From: Mangrovimicrobium sp048323675 | GTDB taxonomy: Bacteria; Pseudomonadota; Gammaproteobacteria; Pseudomonadales; Halieaceae | Assembly (NCBI RefSeq): GCF_048323675.1 | Contig: NZ_JBLWFK010000005.1 | Coordinates: 523,303 to 587,302, forward strand | Length of the DNA stretch: 64,000 nt | Direction of reading: 5' to 3' | The notes under the pieces: model-generated | What the model saw: the letters and a program-made list of their open reading frames with translations, nothing else | What the model was told of the DNA's origin: nothing | The model's database searches: none | In this document: positions 45,541 through 55,400 of the stretch, piece after piece | Layout of the letters: each line of letters opens with the position of its first letter | How positions within the stretch are numbered: the first letter of the stretch is position 1 | Made by a program: the position numbers and the translations under genes

Positions 45541-46548
45541 GTGAACTTTGTCGAGAAAAATGAGGAGCCCCGGGAGCAGGAACTGATCAGCGTGGTGCTC
45601 GCGGCCTATAACTGCGAAAGCTATGTGGGCGAAGCGATCGATTCGATACTCGGCCAAAGCTATTCCAGCATAGAGCTCCTGGTTGCCGACGATGCGTCGA
45701 CAGATAGAACCCGGGCCGTCATCGACGCCTATTCCGATCCCAGGATTCGTCGCTGCCACAACGACCAGAACCTGGGGTATTTGCGGACGGCCAACAAGCT
45801 CATGGCTCAGGCGACAGGCGACTTTATCTGCTTCCAGGATGCGGACGACTGGTCCTCCGCGGACCGGCTCGAAGCGCAGTTGGCTTTTATTCGGGAGCAC
45901 CACCTCGATGCCTGTGGCACCGGCATCAGCTTTGTCGACCCGGAAGGTAATGTCCAGGAAGAAAAAATCTATCCACGGGACCAGGCGGTAATACTCGAAA
46001 ACGAGCTGCGGATTGACCAGAGTATTTCCTACGGCAGTATCATGTTCTCCCGGGCTGTATACGAGGCTGTCGGCGGTTACCGTGAGTTTTTTGCATTCGG
46101 TGTAGAAGACTACGACTGGGGTATGAGGGTGATCCAGAAGTTCAGGTTCATGAACCTCCAGAAAATCTGCTACTTCTATCGGTATTTGCCTGGTTCCATA
46201 ACGTCGTCCGTCAACATACTCAAACAAAAGTCAAGCTTGCGCCTGGCCAACGAGTTGGCGAAGGAGAGATCAGGCGGGAACCTGGATCAGCTGGAATTGG
46301 GCATGTCGGACAGCGTCAAAAAGCGATGGGACGACATATTCGCTGAATTAAATCGACATCCGTTGGCAGAAGACATCAACAGGATAAATCGGCTGCTGCG
46401 TCGCCACGCAAGGAAAGAGGGCATCGACGTTTGCCTCCAGGCCATGAAAAAGGATGTGGGCTTTTCCCCGAAGTTGACGATCGTCGCTTTGACCCTCTTG
46501 AAGTTGACAATTGGCATGAAAAACTACGAGCGCATCAAGTGGAAATAG
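45541..46548 (+). CDS. Glycosyltransferase family 2
   Basis: A 335-residue transferase. It has SVVLAAYNCESYVGEAIDSIL, VADDASTDRT and the metal motif FQDADDWS; the C-terminal 120 residues are helical and not diagnostic. GTG start at 45541, 80 bases from the divergent GT2. AT content is raised towards its 3' end. Confidence 0.9.
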   Translation: MNFVEKNEEPREQELISVVLAAYNCESYVGEAIDSILGQSYSSIELLVADDASTDRTRAVIDAYSDPRIRRCHNDQNLGYLRTANKLMAQATGDFICFQDADDWSSADRLEAQLAFIREHHLDACGTGISFVDPEGNVQEEKIYPRDQAVILENELRIDQSISYGSIMFSRAVYEAVGGYREFFAFGVEDYDWGMRVIQKFRFMNLQKICYFYRYLPGSITSSVNILKQKSSLRLANELAKERSGGNLDQLELGMSDSVKKRWDDIFAELNRHPLAEDINRINRLLRRHARKEGIDVCLQAMKKDVGFSPKLTIVALTLLKLTIGMKNYERIKWK

Positions 46549-46609
46549 TCCAGCGAACCAAAGAGCTCATTGGGTTTCTGCTGAGTGTTGTGGGCGAGGG
46601 CACTTCACG

Positions 46610-47770
46610 GTGAGTGGGTTTGGCAGCATGGCCAGAGAATTGTATGGTCGCGTTCTGGCAGCGATTTTCCTGCCGTTCCTCATTATGTCACGGCAACGCA
46701 GGGGGGGAGCAGCCTGCTGGTTGATAGGTGAAAACCAGGGCGAATGCCTCGATGACAATGGCTATGCATTTTATCGCTACTGCCGAGACCGCCACCCGGA
46801 AGAGCCGGTCTATTTCCTGGTGAAGCGCTCCTCGGCGAACTTCGAGCGGCTATTCCGCGACGACCCCAACGCCGTGCTGTATGGTTCCTGGCGGCATATG
46901 CGTCTGTTTTTACAGGCCAGCCTCATGTTCTATACCCATACTTACCGTGACCTGATGTATCGCAGGTTTTTTGAGATTTACGGCCGGCGGCGGGGCCTGG
47001 TGTATCTGCACCACGGGACTCTCGCCTTCAAGAAGTTCGATGCCTTTTATCAGCGTAACAGGAATATCATGCGCCTGTTTACTGTGGGCAGTGAGCTTGA
47101 GCGGCGGATGCTCGTCGAGCAGGCCGGTGTGGACGAATTCCGCGTCAGGGTTACCGGTTACGCCCGTACAGACTTGCTGAAGTTGAAGGCGACAAATACT
47201 GCGCGGCAGATTTTGTTCGTCCCCACACACAGGCGACACCTTGCCGGTAGTGAGCTCCGTGAATTTCGCGCCGAGCTGCAGTCCCTGCTCGATGACCCGG
47301 ATCTGCTCTGCCTGCTGGAAAAGCACGATGTGGTGCTGAAGGTGTATCTGCATGCCCACTCGCAAAAAGTGATGGCGCTTCCCCGGTCGCCAGCCGCGAA
47401 GATCCATGTTGTAAAGCAAGGGGAGGAGAGCCTCAGGGACCTTATCTGTGAGAGCATGCTCATGGTGACCGACTATTCGAGTGTGTGCTGGGACTTTATG
47501 TCCCTGGGCAAACCAGTCCTGTTCTACCGGTTCGACCTTGCGAGCTATCAATCCGCCCGTGATGCTTATATCGATTTACGCGATTCCACTTATGGTGAGA
47601 TTGCCTACGAGCGCGGTGAACTTCTCCGTCTTATCGAAGGGCGGCTGGAGTCGGGCGTTCAGGGAGTGCAACTGCCGGCCACGGCTATACCGCGATCTTC
47701 AACCGAACGGTTCGGGAACTGCGCGCGAATTTACAAGCTGGCAAGGGAGCTTCACGAATGTCCTGTTTGA
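46610..47770 (+). CDS. CDP-glycerol glycerophosphotransferase-family protein
   Basis: A 386-residue protein of the TagB/TagF family, which transfers polyol phosphate from a CDP-alcohol onto a lipid-linked glycan. An N-terminal membrane segment (about 12-28, VLAAIFLPFLIMS) is followed by the GT-B-like body with YLHHGTLAFKKFD, ILFVPTHRR, LYD-like VLKVYLHAH and VTDYSSVCWDF, the conserved DYSS motif. The GTG at 46610 or ATG at 46628 may be the start. No CDP-glycerol synthase is in the window. Confidence 0.87.
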   Translation: MSGFGSMARELYGRVLAAIFLPFLIMSRQRRGGAACWLIGENQGECLDDNGYAFYRYCRDRHPEEPVYFLVKRSSANFERLFRDDPNAVLYGSWRHMRLFLQASLMFYTHTYRDLMYRRFFEIYGRRRGLVYLHHGTLAFKKFDAFYQRNRNIMRLFTVGSELERRMLVEQAGVDEFRVRVTGYARTDLLKLKATNTARQILFVPTHRRHLAGSELREFRAELQSLLDDPDLLCLLEKHDVVLKVYLHAHSQKVMALPRSPAAKIHVVKQGEESLRDLICESMLMVTDYSSVCWDFMSLGKPVLFYRFDLASYQSARDAYIDLRDSTYGEIAYERGELLRLIEGRLESGVQGVQLPATAIPRSSTERFGNCARIYKLARELHECPV

Positions 47771-47806
47771 TTCTGCTAGCTGCAGTGTCCACCGACGGGG
47801 AGGTGC

Positions 47807-48946
47807 GTGGTGAAGACCGCTAGGGTCCTCTGGCTGTGCAAGGCACGTTACATGAATCATGATGTGATTCAGGATCGCTATGCGCGGCTATTTGAGCTTC
47901 CCCAGGGCCTCTCCGTCCGCTGTGAGACACATGGACTTTGCCTGGATTATCGCCTGACCAGTCCGGCGCCCACGCCGGCGGATCTCGCCGGCCACTGGCG
48001 GCGTATCAATATTCCGCGAACACTTTTCTTCGGCTGGTTGGTTCAGGCTATTGTGCTCCTCCGGAGACTTCGGCCGGAGGTTCTTGTCGCCAGTTCCGAT
48101 TGTCTTTGCGTAGTTCTGGGTTATGGTTTCTCGCGGCTGGTGGGGGCTCGCTTTTTCGCCGACCTTTACGATGAGTACGATACCTTTGGGCTGTCGAAGA
48201 TACCGGGGCTACGCAGCCTGTACCGCAGGGCACTGGTACGGGCCGACGGTCTGGTCGCGGTGAGTGAAACCCTGGGGGAAGACCTGCGCCAGCAGTACCC
48301 GGGCAAGCCTGTGATGGTGCTCGAAAGCACCATAGACGCCGCTCTCTTCTACCCGCGAGACAAGGCCGCCAGCAGGCACGAGTTGGGGCTGGACAAATTC
48401 CAGGGCAAGAAGCTGGTGGGTGCGTGTGGCGGCCTCAACCAATTTCACGGTGCGGATATCGTCTTTGAGGCATTTCGCCAGATAACGAGAGATGACCCCG
48501 GAATTGTCTGCGTAGTCGCGGGAAAGCTTTACGACGACTGCCCCCTGCCGGAGAGTGAAAATATCATCTATCTCGGCATGCTACCCCACACGCAGATGCC
48601 GAGCTTTTACAGTGCGATGGACGTGGTCGTTGTGCCGCTTTCAAACACCCGCTTCGGGTATTACGCCTTCCCGCAGAAGGCCTATGAGGTGCTGGCCTGC
48701 CGTGCTCCGGCAGCCGCTGCGGATGTGGGGGCCCTGGGAAAGCTGTTCGAGGCCGTACCGCGGATCAAATACGACCCCGAATCATCCAGCGACCTGGCAC
48801 GTGTGATCGTGGCCCAGGCAGATGAACACGTTTTGCTCGAAGTCGACATTCCGACCTGGGCGGACCAGGCGGTGCGCCTGGGCGCTTTCATCGGGATTCA
48901 GGCATCGGCAGATCGTGGTGAGGCGTATTCGTCAAATACCGCCTGA
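47807..48946 (+). CDS. Glycosyltransferase family 4
   Basis: A 379-residue GT-B transferase. It has a Rossmann acceptor domain, the central VAVSETLGEDLRQ, and a donor domain with GACGGLNQFHGAD and the EX7E-like region near KAYEVLACRAPAAAADVG. The start is GTG at 47807 (a GTG one codon later is possible). Its last 49 bases overlap the 3' end of the convergent GT4 gene. Confidence 0.88.
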   Translation: MVKTARVLWLCKARYMNHDVIQDRYARLFELPQGLSVRCETHGLCLDYRLTSPAPTPADLAGHWRRINIPRTLFFGWLVQAIVLLRRLRPEVLVASSDCLCVVLGYGFSRLVGARFFADLYDEYDTFGLSKIPGLRSLYRRALVRADGLVAVSETLGEDLRQQYPGKPVMVLESTIDAALFYPRDKAASRHELGLDKFQGKKLVGACGGLNQFHGADIVFEAFRQITRDDPGIVCVVAGKLYDDCPLPESENIIYLGMLPHTQMPSFYSAMDVVVVPLSNTRFGYYAFPQKAYEVLACRAPAAAADVGALGKLFEAVPRIKYDPESSSDLARVIVAQADEHVLLEVDIPTWADQAVRLGAFIGIQASADRGEAYSSNTA

Positions 48947-50106
48947 AAACGCGCGCTGACCACTCGCCAATCGAAATCCTGCTGGACGGTTTTCCGGCCT
49001 TCCTGGCCCAGGGCAAGGCACGTGTCGGCGTCGGCCAGCAGCGAGTTGATCGCCAGGGCCAACGATTGTGGGTCACGTTGCGGCACCAGCCGGCCATTGC
49101 AGCCGTCCTCGATGAGGTCGCGCGCCCCCGGGTAATCGGACACGATCGTCGTGCACTCGCAGGCCATCACTTCCATGACCGCGACCGGTGCGCCCTCCTG
49201 GTCTCCATTGTCCGTAACCACTGACGGAACTACCGCGATACGGGCTTCTTGCAGCTTTGCCGGTATGGCGGTGTTTGGGATCGATCCCAGGAAATGCACT
49301 GTTGCCTGAAGGCCAAGCCGGTGCACCAACTGCTCGAGCTCCCCGCGCAAAGGGCCATCGCCAATAATGTCGAGTCTGGCATCGGAGTGTTGTTGCCGCA
49401 CCGCGGGCATGGCCTGCAAGAGGTACTCGACACCTTTCTTGTCCACCAGTCGCCCGACGAAAATCAAACCCTCCCGCCGTGCGCCCCTGGGTGGGGGCAC
49501 GAAGGTGTTCTGCGCATCAACCCCCATAGGAATGACACTGACCTTGCCCGCAGGCACGCCAAGCCCAATAGCCTTGTCACGCATTGCGCTACTCACCACG
49601 GTCAGGTGCTGCGCATGCCGCACAATCAAGTGCTTCAGGCGGGAAAACACCGGCCCTTTCAGCGCAAACAGGTCGCCGCCGTGGGAGGTAACCACCAGCG
49701 GCGTTTTTCTGCGAACCAATGCGCGTGCCAGCAAGGCAACGAATGCCTGGGGAATCACCCAGTGGGCATGAATCACATCATAGTCATTCCGCCGCAGCAG
49801 CCTGCACACCAACCAGAGCTGGCTGGCCAGGAAAAAGGGAATCAGCAGGGCAAGTAAAGGTTGCCGGCGAAGGTTGGGCAAAATGCCACCTTCATAAGCC
49901 AGCCGCTCCCATTGCTGCGGGAAATAACGGTAGCGATACACCTCCAGGGGGCCCATCTGCTCGCGGACTTTGGCCCCGGCAAAATGGGGCGTGACGACGT
50001 CGATGGTGTTGTTTTCCGCCAGGTAGTTGCACAGGTTCTGGACGAAGGCCGGCTCGGTATCGTCCGGCCAGCGGGGGAACGTGGAAGTGAGTACCAGCAG
50101 GCGCAT
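48898..50106 (-). CDS. Glycosyltransferase family 4
   Basis: A 402-residue GT-B transferase. N terminus MRLLVLTSTFPRWPDDTEPAF is typical of GT4 enzymes in polysaccharide clusters; the donor domain shows IFVGRLVDKKGVEYLL and the EX7E motif in EGAPVAVMEVMACE. It follows the methyltransferase gene by 11 bases on the minus strand, so the two are probably co-transcribed. Confidence 0.92.
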   Translation of the reverse strand: MRLLVLTSTFPRWPDDTEPAFVQNLCNYLAENNTIDVVTPHFAGAKVREQMGPLEVYRYRYFPQQWERLAYEGGILPNLRRQPLLALLIPFFLASQLWLVCRLLRRNDYDVIHAHWVIPQAFVALLARALVRRKTPLVVTSHGGDLFALKGPVFSRLKHLIVRHAQHLTVVSSAMRDKAIGLGVPAGKVSVIPMGVDAQNTFVPPPRGARREGLIFVGRLVDKKGVEYLLQAMPAVRQQHSDARLDIIGDGPLRGELEQLVHRLGLQATVHFLGSIPNTAIPAKLQEARIAVVPSVVTDNGDQEGAPVAVMEVMACECTTIVSDYPGARDLIEDGCNGRLVPQRDPQSLALAINSLLADADTCLALGQEGRKTVQQDFDWRVVSARFQAVFDEYASPRSADA

Positions 50107-50117
50107 TCCGGAAACGC

Positions 50118-50855
50118 CTAGCGCCCGGCCAGTGTGGCGTGGGCAATAATGCCGTCTCCCCAGTCCCTGCTGTAGAAACTGCGCTGCAGGGACTTGAAGG
50201 GCAGGAAGGGCGCCTCTCCGCTCGCGCGTATCAGCTTGCGTGCTGTGCTCCCGCGGGAATAGCTGCTGCGCTGGCTGCGTTCGGCGGCGCTCTCCTCGTT
50301 CGAGGCGGCTTCATTACGGACGATCCGGTCGCCGAGCTTGCGGGTCATTTCGGTGATGGGGAAGCCGTAATTGATCATCTGGATATCGGTAAAGCCGGTG
50401 CTCTCCAGCAGGCGCCTGAGCTGTTGGCGCTCGTAGCGCCGCAGGTGCCCGACGACGGTGTCCGAGGGGCCGAACTTGCGTTGGTGGGCGGGTACTGAAA
50501 GCAGGATCTTGCCGCCGGGGCGCAGGTATTGCGCCCACTGCTGCAGTGCCGCCCGATCGTCTTCAATATGTTCGAGAACCTCGAAAGTAAGCAGGTAGTC
50601 GAACGTTGTAGTGCCAAGTTCTTGAAGGGAATCAAGAACCTGGATGCGCTCCGGGTAGCTGGCAAGGTTGCGCCTGATGCCCTCGCGGGCGGTCTGGCTG
50701 AGTTCGTAGCAGGCCCCGTGGTAACCCCGCTCGAGGAATTTCCGGGTCATGTAACCGGTGCCGGCGCCGGTTTCCAGAAAGGAGCCCGGTTGCCAGGCGG
50801 CGACAACATCGTCTATGGCGCTTTCCCGCAGTATGAGCTTGGGTTGTCTTGCCAT
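50118..50855 (-). CDS. Class I SAM-dependent methyltransferase
   Basis: A 245-residue methyltransferase with the SAM motif FLETGAGTGYMTRKFLERG near residue 26 and TFEVLEHIEDD near residue 88, a pattern shared with UbiG/Coq5-like and polysaccharide-cluster enzymes. Target unknown. It is 37 bases downstream of dxs on the same strand and upstream of the GT4 gene. Confidence 0.88.
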   Translation of the reverse strand: MARQPKLILRESAIDDVVAAWQPGSFLETGAGTGYMTRKFLERGYHGACYELSQTAREGIRRNLASYPERIQVLDSLQELGTTTFDYLLTFEVLEHIEDDRAALQQWAQYLRPGGKILLSVPAHQRKFGPSDTVVGHLRRYERQQLRRLLESTGFTDIQMINYGFPITEMTRKLGDRIVRNEAASNEESAAERSQRSSYSRGSTARKLIRASGEAPFLPFKSLQRSFYSRDWGDGIIAHATLAGR

Positions 50856-50892
50856 TACCGCGTTGGTCCCCTGTTTGATTCTTATAGTTGTG

Positions 50893-52869
50893 TTAACGAT
50901 GTGGTGTTTCGTAGGTTGCCACTTTTATTGGCTGAACCGTTGAGGTATCTGCTGGTCTTGGGGCGATCCGGCGGTTGACGGCAGCAATGATGCCATCGGT
51001 ATCCAGGCCGGCTTCTGTCAGCAGTCCGCTGTGGGATCCGTGTTCGATAAACGCATCGGGTATGCCGAGGTTGATGATCGCGGGGGCCTGGTGGGAGGCG
51101 CCTTCGGCATTCGACAGGGGGTACTCATGATTCAGCAGCTCGTTGATGGCTGATCCCGCACCGCCGGCGACGACGTTTTCCTCCACCGTCACCAGCAGCT
51201 CATGATTCGCCGCTGCCTCCAGCACCGCCGCTTCATCCAGCGGCTTGACCCAGCGCATGTCCAGCAACGTTGCCCCCAACTGCTCCGCCGCTTCCCGCGC
51301 CGCGGGCAGCAGGGCGCCGAAGTTGAGGATGGCAACCCGGGAACCTTTCAGTTCCGTAACCGCCTTGCCGATTTCCAGCGCGGTCATGGCCTGCGCGATT
51401 TCGGCTCCCGGCCCGGTGCCCCGCGGGTAGCGCACTGCGGCCGGCCCGGGATGCTGGTACGCGGTATACAGCAATTGCCGGCACTCATTCTCATCCGAGG
51501 GCGCCGCAATCACCATATTCGGAATACAGCGCAGGTAACTGAGGTCAAAGGCCCCGTGGTGGGTCGGCCCGTCCTCGCCGACCAGCCCCGCGCGGTCGAT
51601 GCCGAAGGTGACATCGAGGTTCTGCAGGGCGACGTCGTGGATCAACTGGTCGTAGCCGCGCTGCAGGAAGGTCGAGTAGATGGCCACGACCGGCTTGAGG
51701 CCGTCACAGGCCATGCCGGCGGCCAGGGTTACCGCGTGCTGCTCGGCGATGGCTACATCGTAGTAGCGCTCGGGGTAGCGGGCGGCGAAATCCACCATGC
51801 CGGAGCCTTCGCACATGGCGGGGGTGATGCCCACCAGCTTGTCGTCCTGCGCGGCCATGTCGCACAGCCACTGGCCGAACACGTCCTGGTACTTGGGGCC
51901 TTTCCTTTTCGGCTGTGCCGGCTGCGGCTTGCGCGGCGTGGCCTCGAGCTTGTTGATGGCGTGGTAGCCCACCGGGTCGTCCTCGGCGGGGCCGAAACCC
52001 TTGCCCTTGACGGTGCGGATGTGCAGGAACTGGGGGCCTTCAAGGTCCTTCATATTGTTCAGGGTGCGCACCAGCAGCGGCAGGTCGTGGCCGTCCAGCG
52101 GGCCTATATAATGGAAGCCCAGCTCCTCGAACAGGGTGCCGGGGGCGACCATGCCCTTCATGTGTTCTTCGGTGCGCTTGGCCCACTCCCAGAGGAAGCT
52201 GAAATGCTCGAGGAAGCGCTTGGAGCGCTCGCGCATGCCGAGGTAGGTCTTGGTGGCCCAGATTTTCGCGAAATAGGTGGCGAGTCCGCCGGTGTTGTGG
52301 CCGATGGACATCTGGTTGTCGTTGAGGATCACCAGCATGTCGGGGCGCTCGTGGCCGGCGTGGGCCAGGGCCTCGAAGGCCATGCCGCCGGTGATGGCGC
52401 CGTCGCCGATCACGGCGACGACCTTGCGGTCGATGCCCTGCTGGCGGGCGGCCAGCGCCATGCCCATGGCCGCGGAAATACTGGTCGACGAGTGGCCGAC
52501 GCCAAAGGTGTCGTACTCGCTCTCTGCGCGCTTGGGAAAGCCCGCCAGCCCGCCGGCCTGGCGGATGCTGTGCATCTGCCGCATGCGGCCGGTGAGTATC
52601 TTGTGCGGATAGGTCTGGTGGCCCACGTCCCACACCAGCCGGTCATCCGGGGTGTTGAAGACGTGGTGCAGGGCCACGGTGAGTTCCACCACGCCGAGCC
52701 CGGCGCCGAAATGCCCGCCGGACTGGCCCACACTGTAGAGCAGGTATTCCCGCAACTCCTGCGCCAGCTGCTGCAGCTGGCGCGAGTCGAGGTCCGCCAT
52801 GGCGGCGCCCTGGTCGATGGCATCGAGCAGGGGCGTGTGGGGGGCGGCGATGGGCAATTCGGAGATCAT
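50893..52869 (-). CDS. dxs: 1-deoxy-D-xylulose-5-phosphate synthase
   Basis: Thiamine-diphosphate enzyme that makes DXP from pyruvate and glyceraldehyde-3-phosphate, the entry to the MEP isoprenoid pathway and to thiamine and pyridoxal synthesis. 658 residues, with [13 protein letters not shown], the ThDP motif [18 protein letters not shown] and C-terminal [15 protein letters not shown]. Normally it follows xseB-ispA directly; here a polysaccharide island separates them and dxs lies upstream of them on the same strand. Confidence 0.98.
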   Translation of the reverse strand: MISELPIAAPHTPLLDAIDQGAAMADLDSRQLQQLAQELREYLLYSVGQSGGHFGAGLGVVELTVALHHVFNTPDDRLVWDVGHQTYPHKILTGRMRQMHSIRQAGGLAGFPKRAESEYDTFGVGHSSTSISAAMGMALAARQQGIDRKVVAVIGDGAITGGMAFEALAHAGHERPDMLVILNDNQMSIGHNTGGLATYFAKIWATKTYLGMRERSKRFLEHFSFLWEWAKRTEEHMKGMVAPGTLFEELGFHYIGPLDGHDLPLLVRTLNNMKDLEGPQFLHIRTVKGKGFGPAEDDPVGYHAINKLEATPRKPQPAQPKRKGPKYQDVFGQWLCDMAAQDDKLVGITPAMCEGSGMVDFAARYPERYYDVAIAEQHAVTLAAGMACDGLKPVVAIYSTFLQRGYDQLIHDVALQNLDVTFGIDRAGLVGEDGPTHHGAFDLSYLRCIPNMVIAAPSDENECRQLLYTAYQHPGPAAVRYPRGTGPGAEIAQAMTALEIGKAVTELKGSRVAILNFGALLPAAREAAEQLGATLLDMRWVKPLDEAAVLEAAANHELLVTVEENVVAGGAGSAINELLNHEYPLSNAEGASHQAPAIINLGIPDAFIEHGSHSGLLTEAGLDTDGIIAAVNRRIAPRPADTSTVQPIKVATYETPHR

Positions 52870-52909
52870 GGGCGCATTCTACCCCTAAATGGGGGCGAGT
52901 TGGCCTGCC

Positions 52910-53641
52910 TCAGGGGCCGGTTTTTGGTGGATTTTGCGCTTCGAGGGCGGTTTTGAGCAGCATGGACAGGCGCAGGTAGCCGTGTTCGTTCAGGTTGACC
53001 CCGTCGAAGCGGAAATAGGTGGGGTCCGGTTTGCCATCGACAGCGCTGAGCAGGGGGTTGGCGTCGAGTATTGATACCCCTGGCTGGTCTGCGGCCCAGT
53101 CGCTCAGCAGGCGGGTCGTTTCCGCGACCTTGGCACGGTCCTCGGGGTGCAGGGGGGTCTGCAAGGGGGCGAAGACGTAGAAGTGCCCTTCCGGGCGAAG
53201 TTTCTGGTCGGTTTCCGCCAGTTGCCGGATGCCGTTGAACAGTTCGTCTGCGGCCTTGGCATCGCGAATGTGAAACTCGCTGTCGCCGGGCAGGAACACC
53301 AGGGTTTGCGGGCGGTAATAGCCCACCAGTCGCGGGTAGTAATAAAGGATGTCGTCCACGGTGGCATTGCCCAGCCCGCGCATCAAGACCGGCTGGGGAG
53401 CCAGCACATTGTCCAGCCCCTCCCAGAGTTTCACCCGGTGGCCGCCGATGATTTCCACCGGCCCATTCGGCAGCGGGGTGCCTTCGTCCTGGCGCTGGTA
53501 GGCCGCCATCTCGTCGGCCCAGGCCTCGGGGGAGGCGTTCAGGGAGGCGAGCGTGTCCTGCGACACCAGGTAAACGAGGTGCACGATGGGGACGAACAGC
53601 AGCACCAGGCAGATGGCGCGCAGGTGGGTCCATGCAATCAT
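52910..53641 (-). CDS. Membrane-anchored SGNH/GDSL-type hydrolase
   Basis: A 243-residue protein. An N-terminal membrane segment (about 8-28) anchors a periplasmic hydrolase-like domain with the nucleophile region FLPGDSEFHI and a C-terminal DGVNLNEHGYLRLS holding the Asp-x-x-His-like pair. I chose the ATG at 53641, preceded by AGGGAG, over a longer frame. It resembles acyl-esterase or AlgJ/AlgX-like proteins only loosely; substrate unknown. Confidence 0.75.
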   Translation of the reverse strand: MIAWTHLRAICLVLLFVPIVHLVYLVSQDTLASLNASPEAWADEMAAYQRQDEGTPLPNGPVEIIGGHRVKLWEGLDNVLAPQPVLMRGLGNATVDDILYYYPRLVGYYRPQTLVFLPGDSEFHIRDAKAADELFNGIRQLAETDQKLRPEGHFYVFAPLQTPLHPEDRAKVAETTRLLSDWAADQPGVSILDANPLLSAVDGKPDPTYFRFDGVNLNEHGYLRLSMLLKTALEAQNPPKTGP

Positions 53642-53777
53642 GAAAAGGGCTCCCTTGTGTCCCCAGTTTGGCCCTGTTCCACAAAAACAACCATCTACCG
53701 GGGTCCGGGTTGTGAATCGTGTCGCAAGAATCACATCCTGATCGGGCGATTTTGCCAGGCGGGTGTAGCATTCGGGA

Positions 53778-54980
53778 ATGATCTACCAACGCCACATACC
53801 GCGGGAGGAGCTGTTCTCCGCCCAGTTGGAGATGCTCATGCAGAATGGGCAGCTGCCGACGGTAGCTGCGCACCTGATCGGGGTGGGCGCGGCAATGGTC
53901 ATGTTCTGGCCATTCATGGAGACCAGCACCGTCCTGCTCTCCGCCGGCGCCTTCCTGGTGTTGTTGCTGCTGCGTTCGCTGCATATGAGCCGGGCCCTGG
54001 CCAGCCGCGCCTATCGGGATCACCCCGGGTGGGTCTACTGCTGGTTGCTGCTGGGGTCCGCGGCCACCGGGCTGGCCTGGGCGGGGGTGTATATTCTCGC
54101 GGCACACCACGTGCCCATCACCATGCAGTACACCTTCCTGTTGATGATTCTGATGATCACCGCGGTCTCGGTAGGGTTTTCGGTGATCATCCGCGAGTAT
54201 TTCATCGTGTTCCTGTTCACCGCGGTCTGGCCGATCGCCTGGTGGAGTCTGTACCGCTTCTGGGAGCAGCCCTACAACCTGGTGATCGGCCTCAGCCTGC
54301 TGGCCTTTTGCGCCCTGCTGGTGGTGATCTGCAACCGGGCCTACAGCTTCTTCTGCAACATGATCTCCCTGGGCTGGGAGCGGGAAAGCATGTCCCGCGA
54401 GCTGGGCCAGCTAACCACTTCCCTGCGCGATCGCAACCGCCAGCTGCGCTCGGCCCGGGCCCAGCTCACCGACCTCGCCAATATCGACGAGCTGACCGGG
54501 CTGGCCAACCGCCGGCGGGTCAACGTGGCCCTGCAGGAGGAGCTGGAGCGGGCCTGCGAGAGCCGCTCCAACCTGTCCCTGATCATGCTCGACGTGGATT
54601 TCTTCAAGCCCTACAACGACACCTACGGCCACCCGGCGGGCGATCAGGTGCTGAAGCAGCTGGCGGAGATCATGCTCGGGGTGACCGGGCGTGCAGGCGA
54701 GCTGGTAGCCCGCTACGGTGGCGAGGAATTCATCCTGCTGCTGCCGGGGGCCTCCTCGGAAGCCGCGCTGCGTACGGCGGAGCGCCTGCGCCTGCTGGTG
54801 GAGGCCGCGGCCATCCCCCACGGGGCCGGTGGTGCGGGCCAGCGGATTACCGTCAGCCAGGGGGTGGTGACAGTCCTGCCGGAGGACCACACCCGCATGG
54901 AACACCTGCTCACGCAGGCCGATGAGGCGCTCTACAGCGCCAAGCAGCGGGGCCGCAACCAGGTGATTGCGGCGGCCTGA
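53778..54980 (+). CDS. Membrane diguanylate cyclase (GGDEF)
   Basis: A 400-residue protein: six or so membrane helices (about 30-200), a short coiled-coil linker, and a GGDEF domain with active site GGEEF at residues 314-318. It should make c-di-GMP. The inhibitory I-site five residues before the motif reads RAGE where RxxD is expected, so product inhibition may be weak or absent. The PilZ protein at 3405-3770 is the only c-di-GMP receptor candidate seen in this window. Confidence 0.93.
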   Translation: MIYQRHIPREELFSAQLEMLMQNGQLPTVAAHLIGVGAAMVMFWPFMETSTVLLSAGAFLVLLLLRSLHMSRALASRAYRDHPGWVYCWLLLGSAATGLAWAGVYILAAHHVPITMQYTFLLMILMITAVSVGFSVIIREYFIVFLFTAVWPIAWWSLYRFWEQPYNLVIGLSLLAFCALLVVICNRAYSFFCNMISLGWERESMSRELGQLTTSLRDRNRQLRSARAQLTDLANIDELTGLANRRRVNVALQEELERACESRSNLSLIMLDVDFFKPYNDTYGHPAGDQVLKQLAEIMLGVTGRAGELVARYGGEEFILLLPGASSEAALRTAERLRLLVEAAAIPHGAGGAGQRITVSQGVVTVLPEDHTRMEHLLTQADEALYSAKQRGRNQVIAAA

Positions 54981-54998
54981 TTGCCGCCCCGCGGCGAA

Positions 54999-55400
54999 TC
55001 AGTCCTGGCCGTCGGTCTTGAAGCGGTGTATCTGCCGCCGCTGCTTTTTGGTGGGACGCCCGACGGGCCGGTCGATCATCCCCCCCGCGGCCTTGCGGGC
55101 CGCCGCTGCGGTTTCGCGTTTTTCGGTGCTTTCGTCGGTCTCCCGGTACAGGGCCTTGGCTTCCGGGGCGCCGCGGCGCTGGTCGGAGAGCGCCGTCACC
55201 ACCACAGTTTTTTCGTCCCAGCCCTGGCGGACCTGCAGGGTGTCGCCAACGCTGATTTCCCGGGATACCTTCACCCGCTGGCCGGCAAGGTGGACCTTGC
55301 CGCCCTCGATGGCCGCCTTGGCGAGGCTGCGGGTCTTGAAGAAGCGCGCGGCCCACAGCCACTTGTCGAGGCGCAGCTTGTCGCCCTGGAATTCGCTCAT
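54999..55400 (-). CDS. hslR: Heat-shock protein 15 (S4-domain RNA-binding protein)
   Basis: A 133-residue S4-domain protein with KLRLDKWLWAARFFKTRSLA, which binds free 50S subunits carrying nascent chains to recycle stalled ribosomes. A basic C-terminal tail (KKQRRQIHRFK) follows. A 20-base tandem duplication over its start creates a seven-codon mini reading frame (55420-55397) whose TGA overlaps this ATG. Confidence 0.94.
   Translation of the reverse strand: MSEFQGDKLRLDKWLWAARFFKTRSLAKAAIEGGKVHLAGQRVKVSREISVGDTLQVRQGWDEKTVVVTALSDQRRGAPEAKALYRETDESTEKRETAAAARKAAGGMIDRPVGRPTKKQRRQIHRFKTDGQD

Noticed and set aside
53642..53734. Longer N terminus of the SGNH hydrolase
   Set aside because: The extra 31 residues lack a start with a ribosome-binding site and precede a proper membrane anchor; the ATG at 53641 follows AGGGAG.
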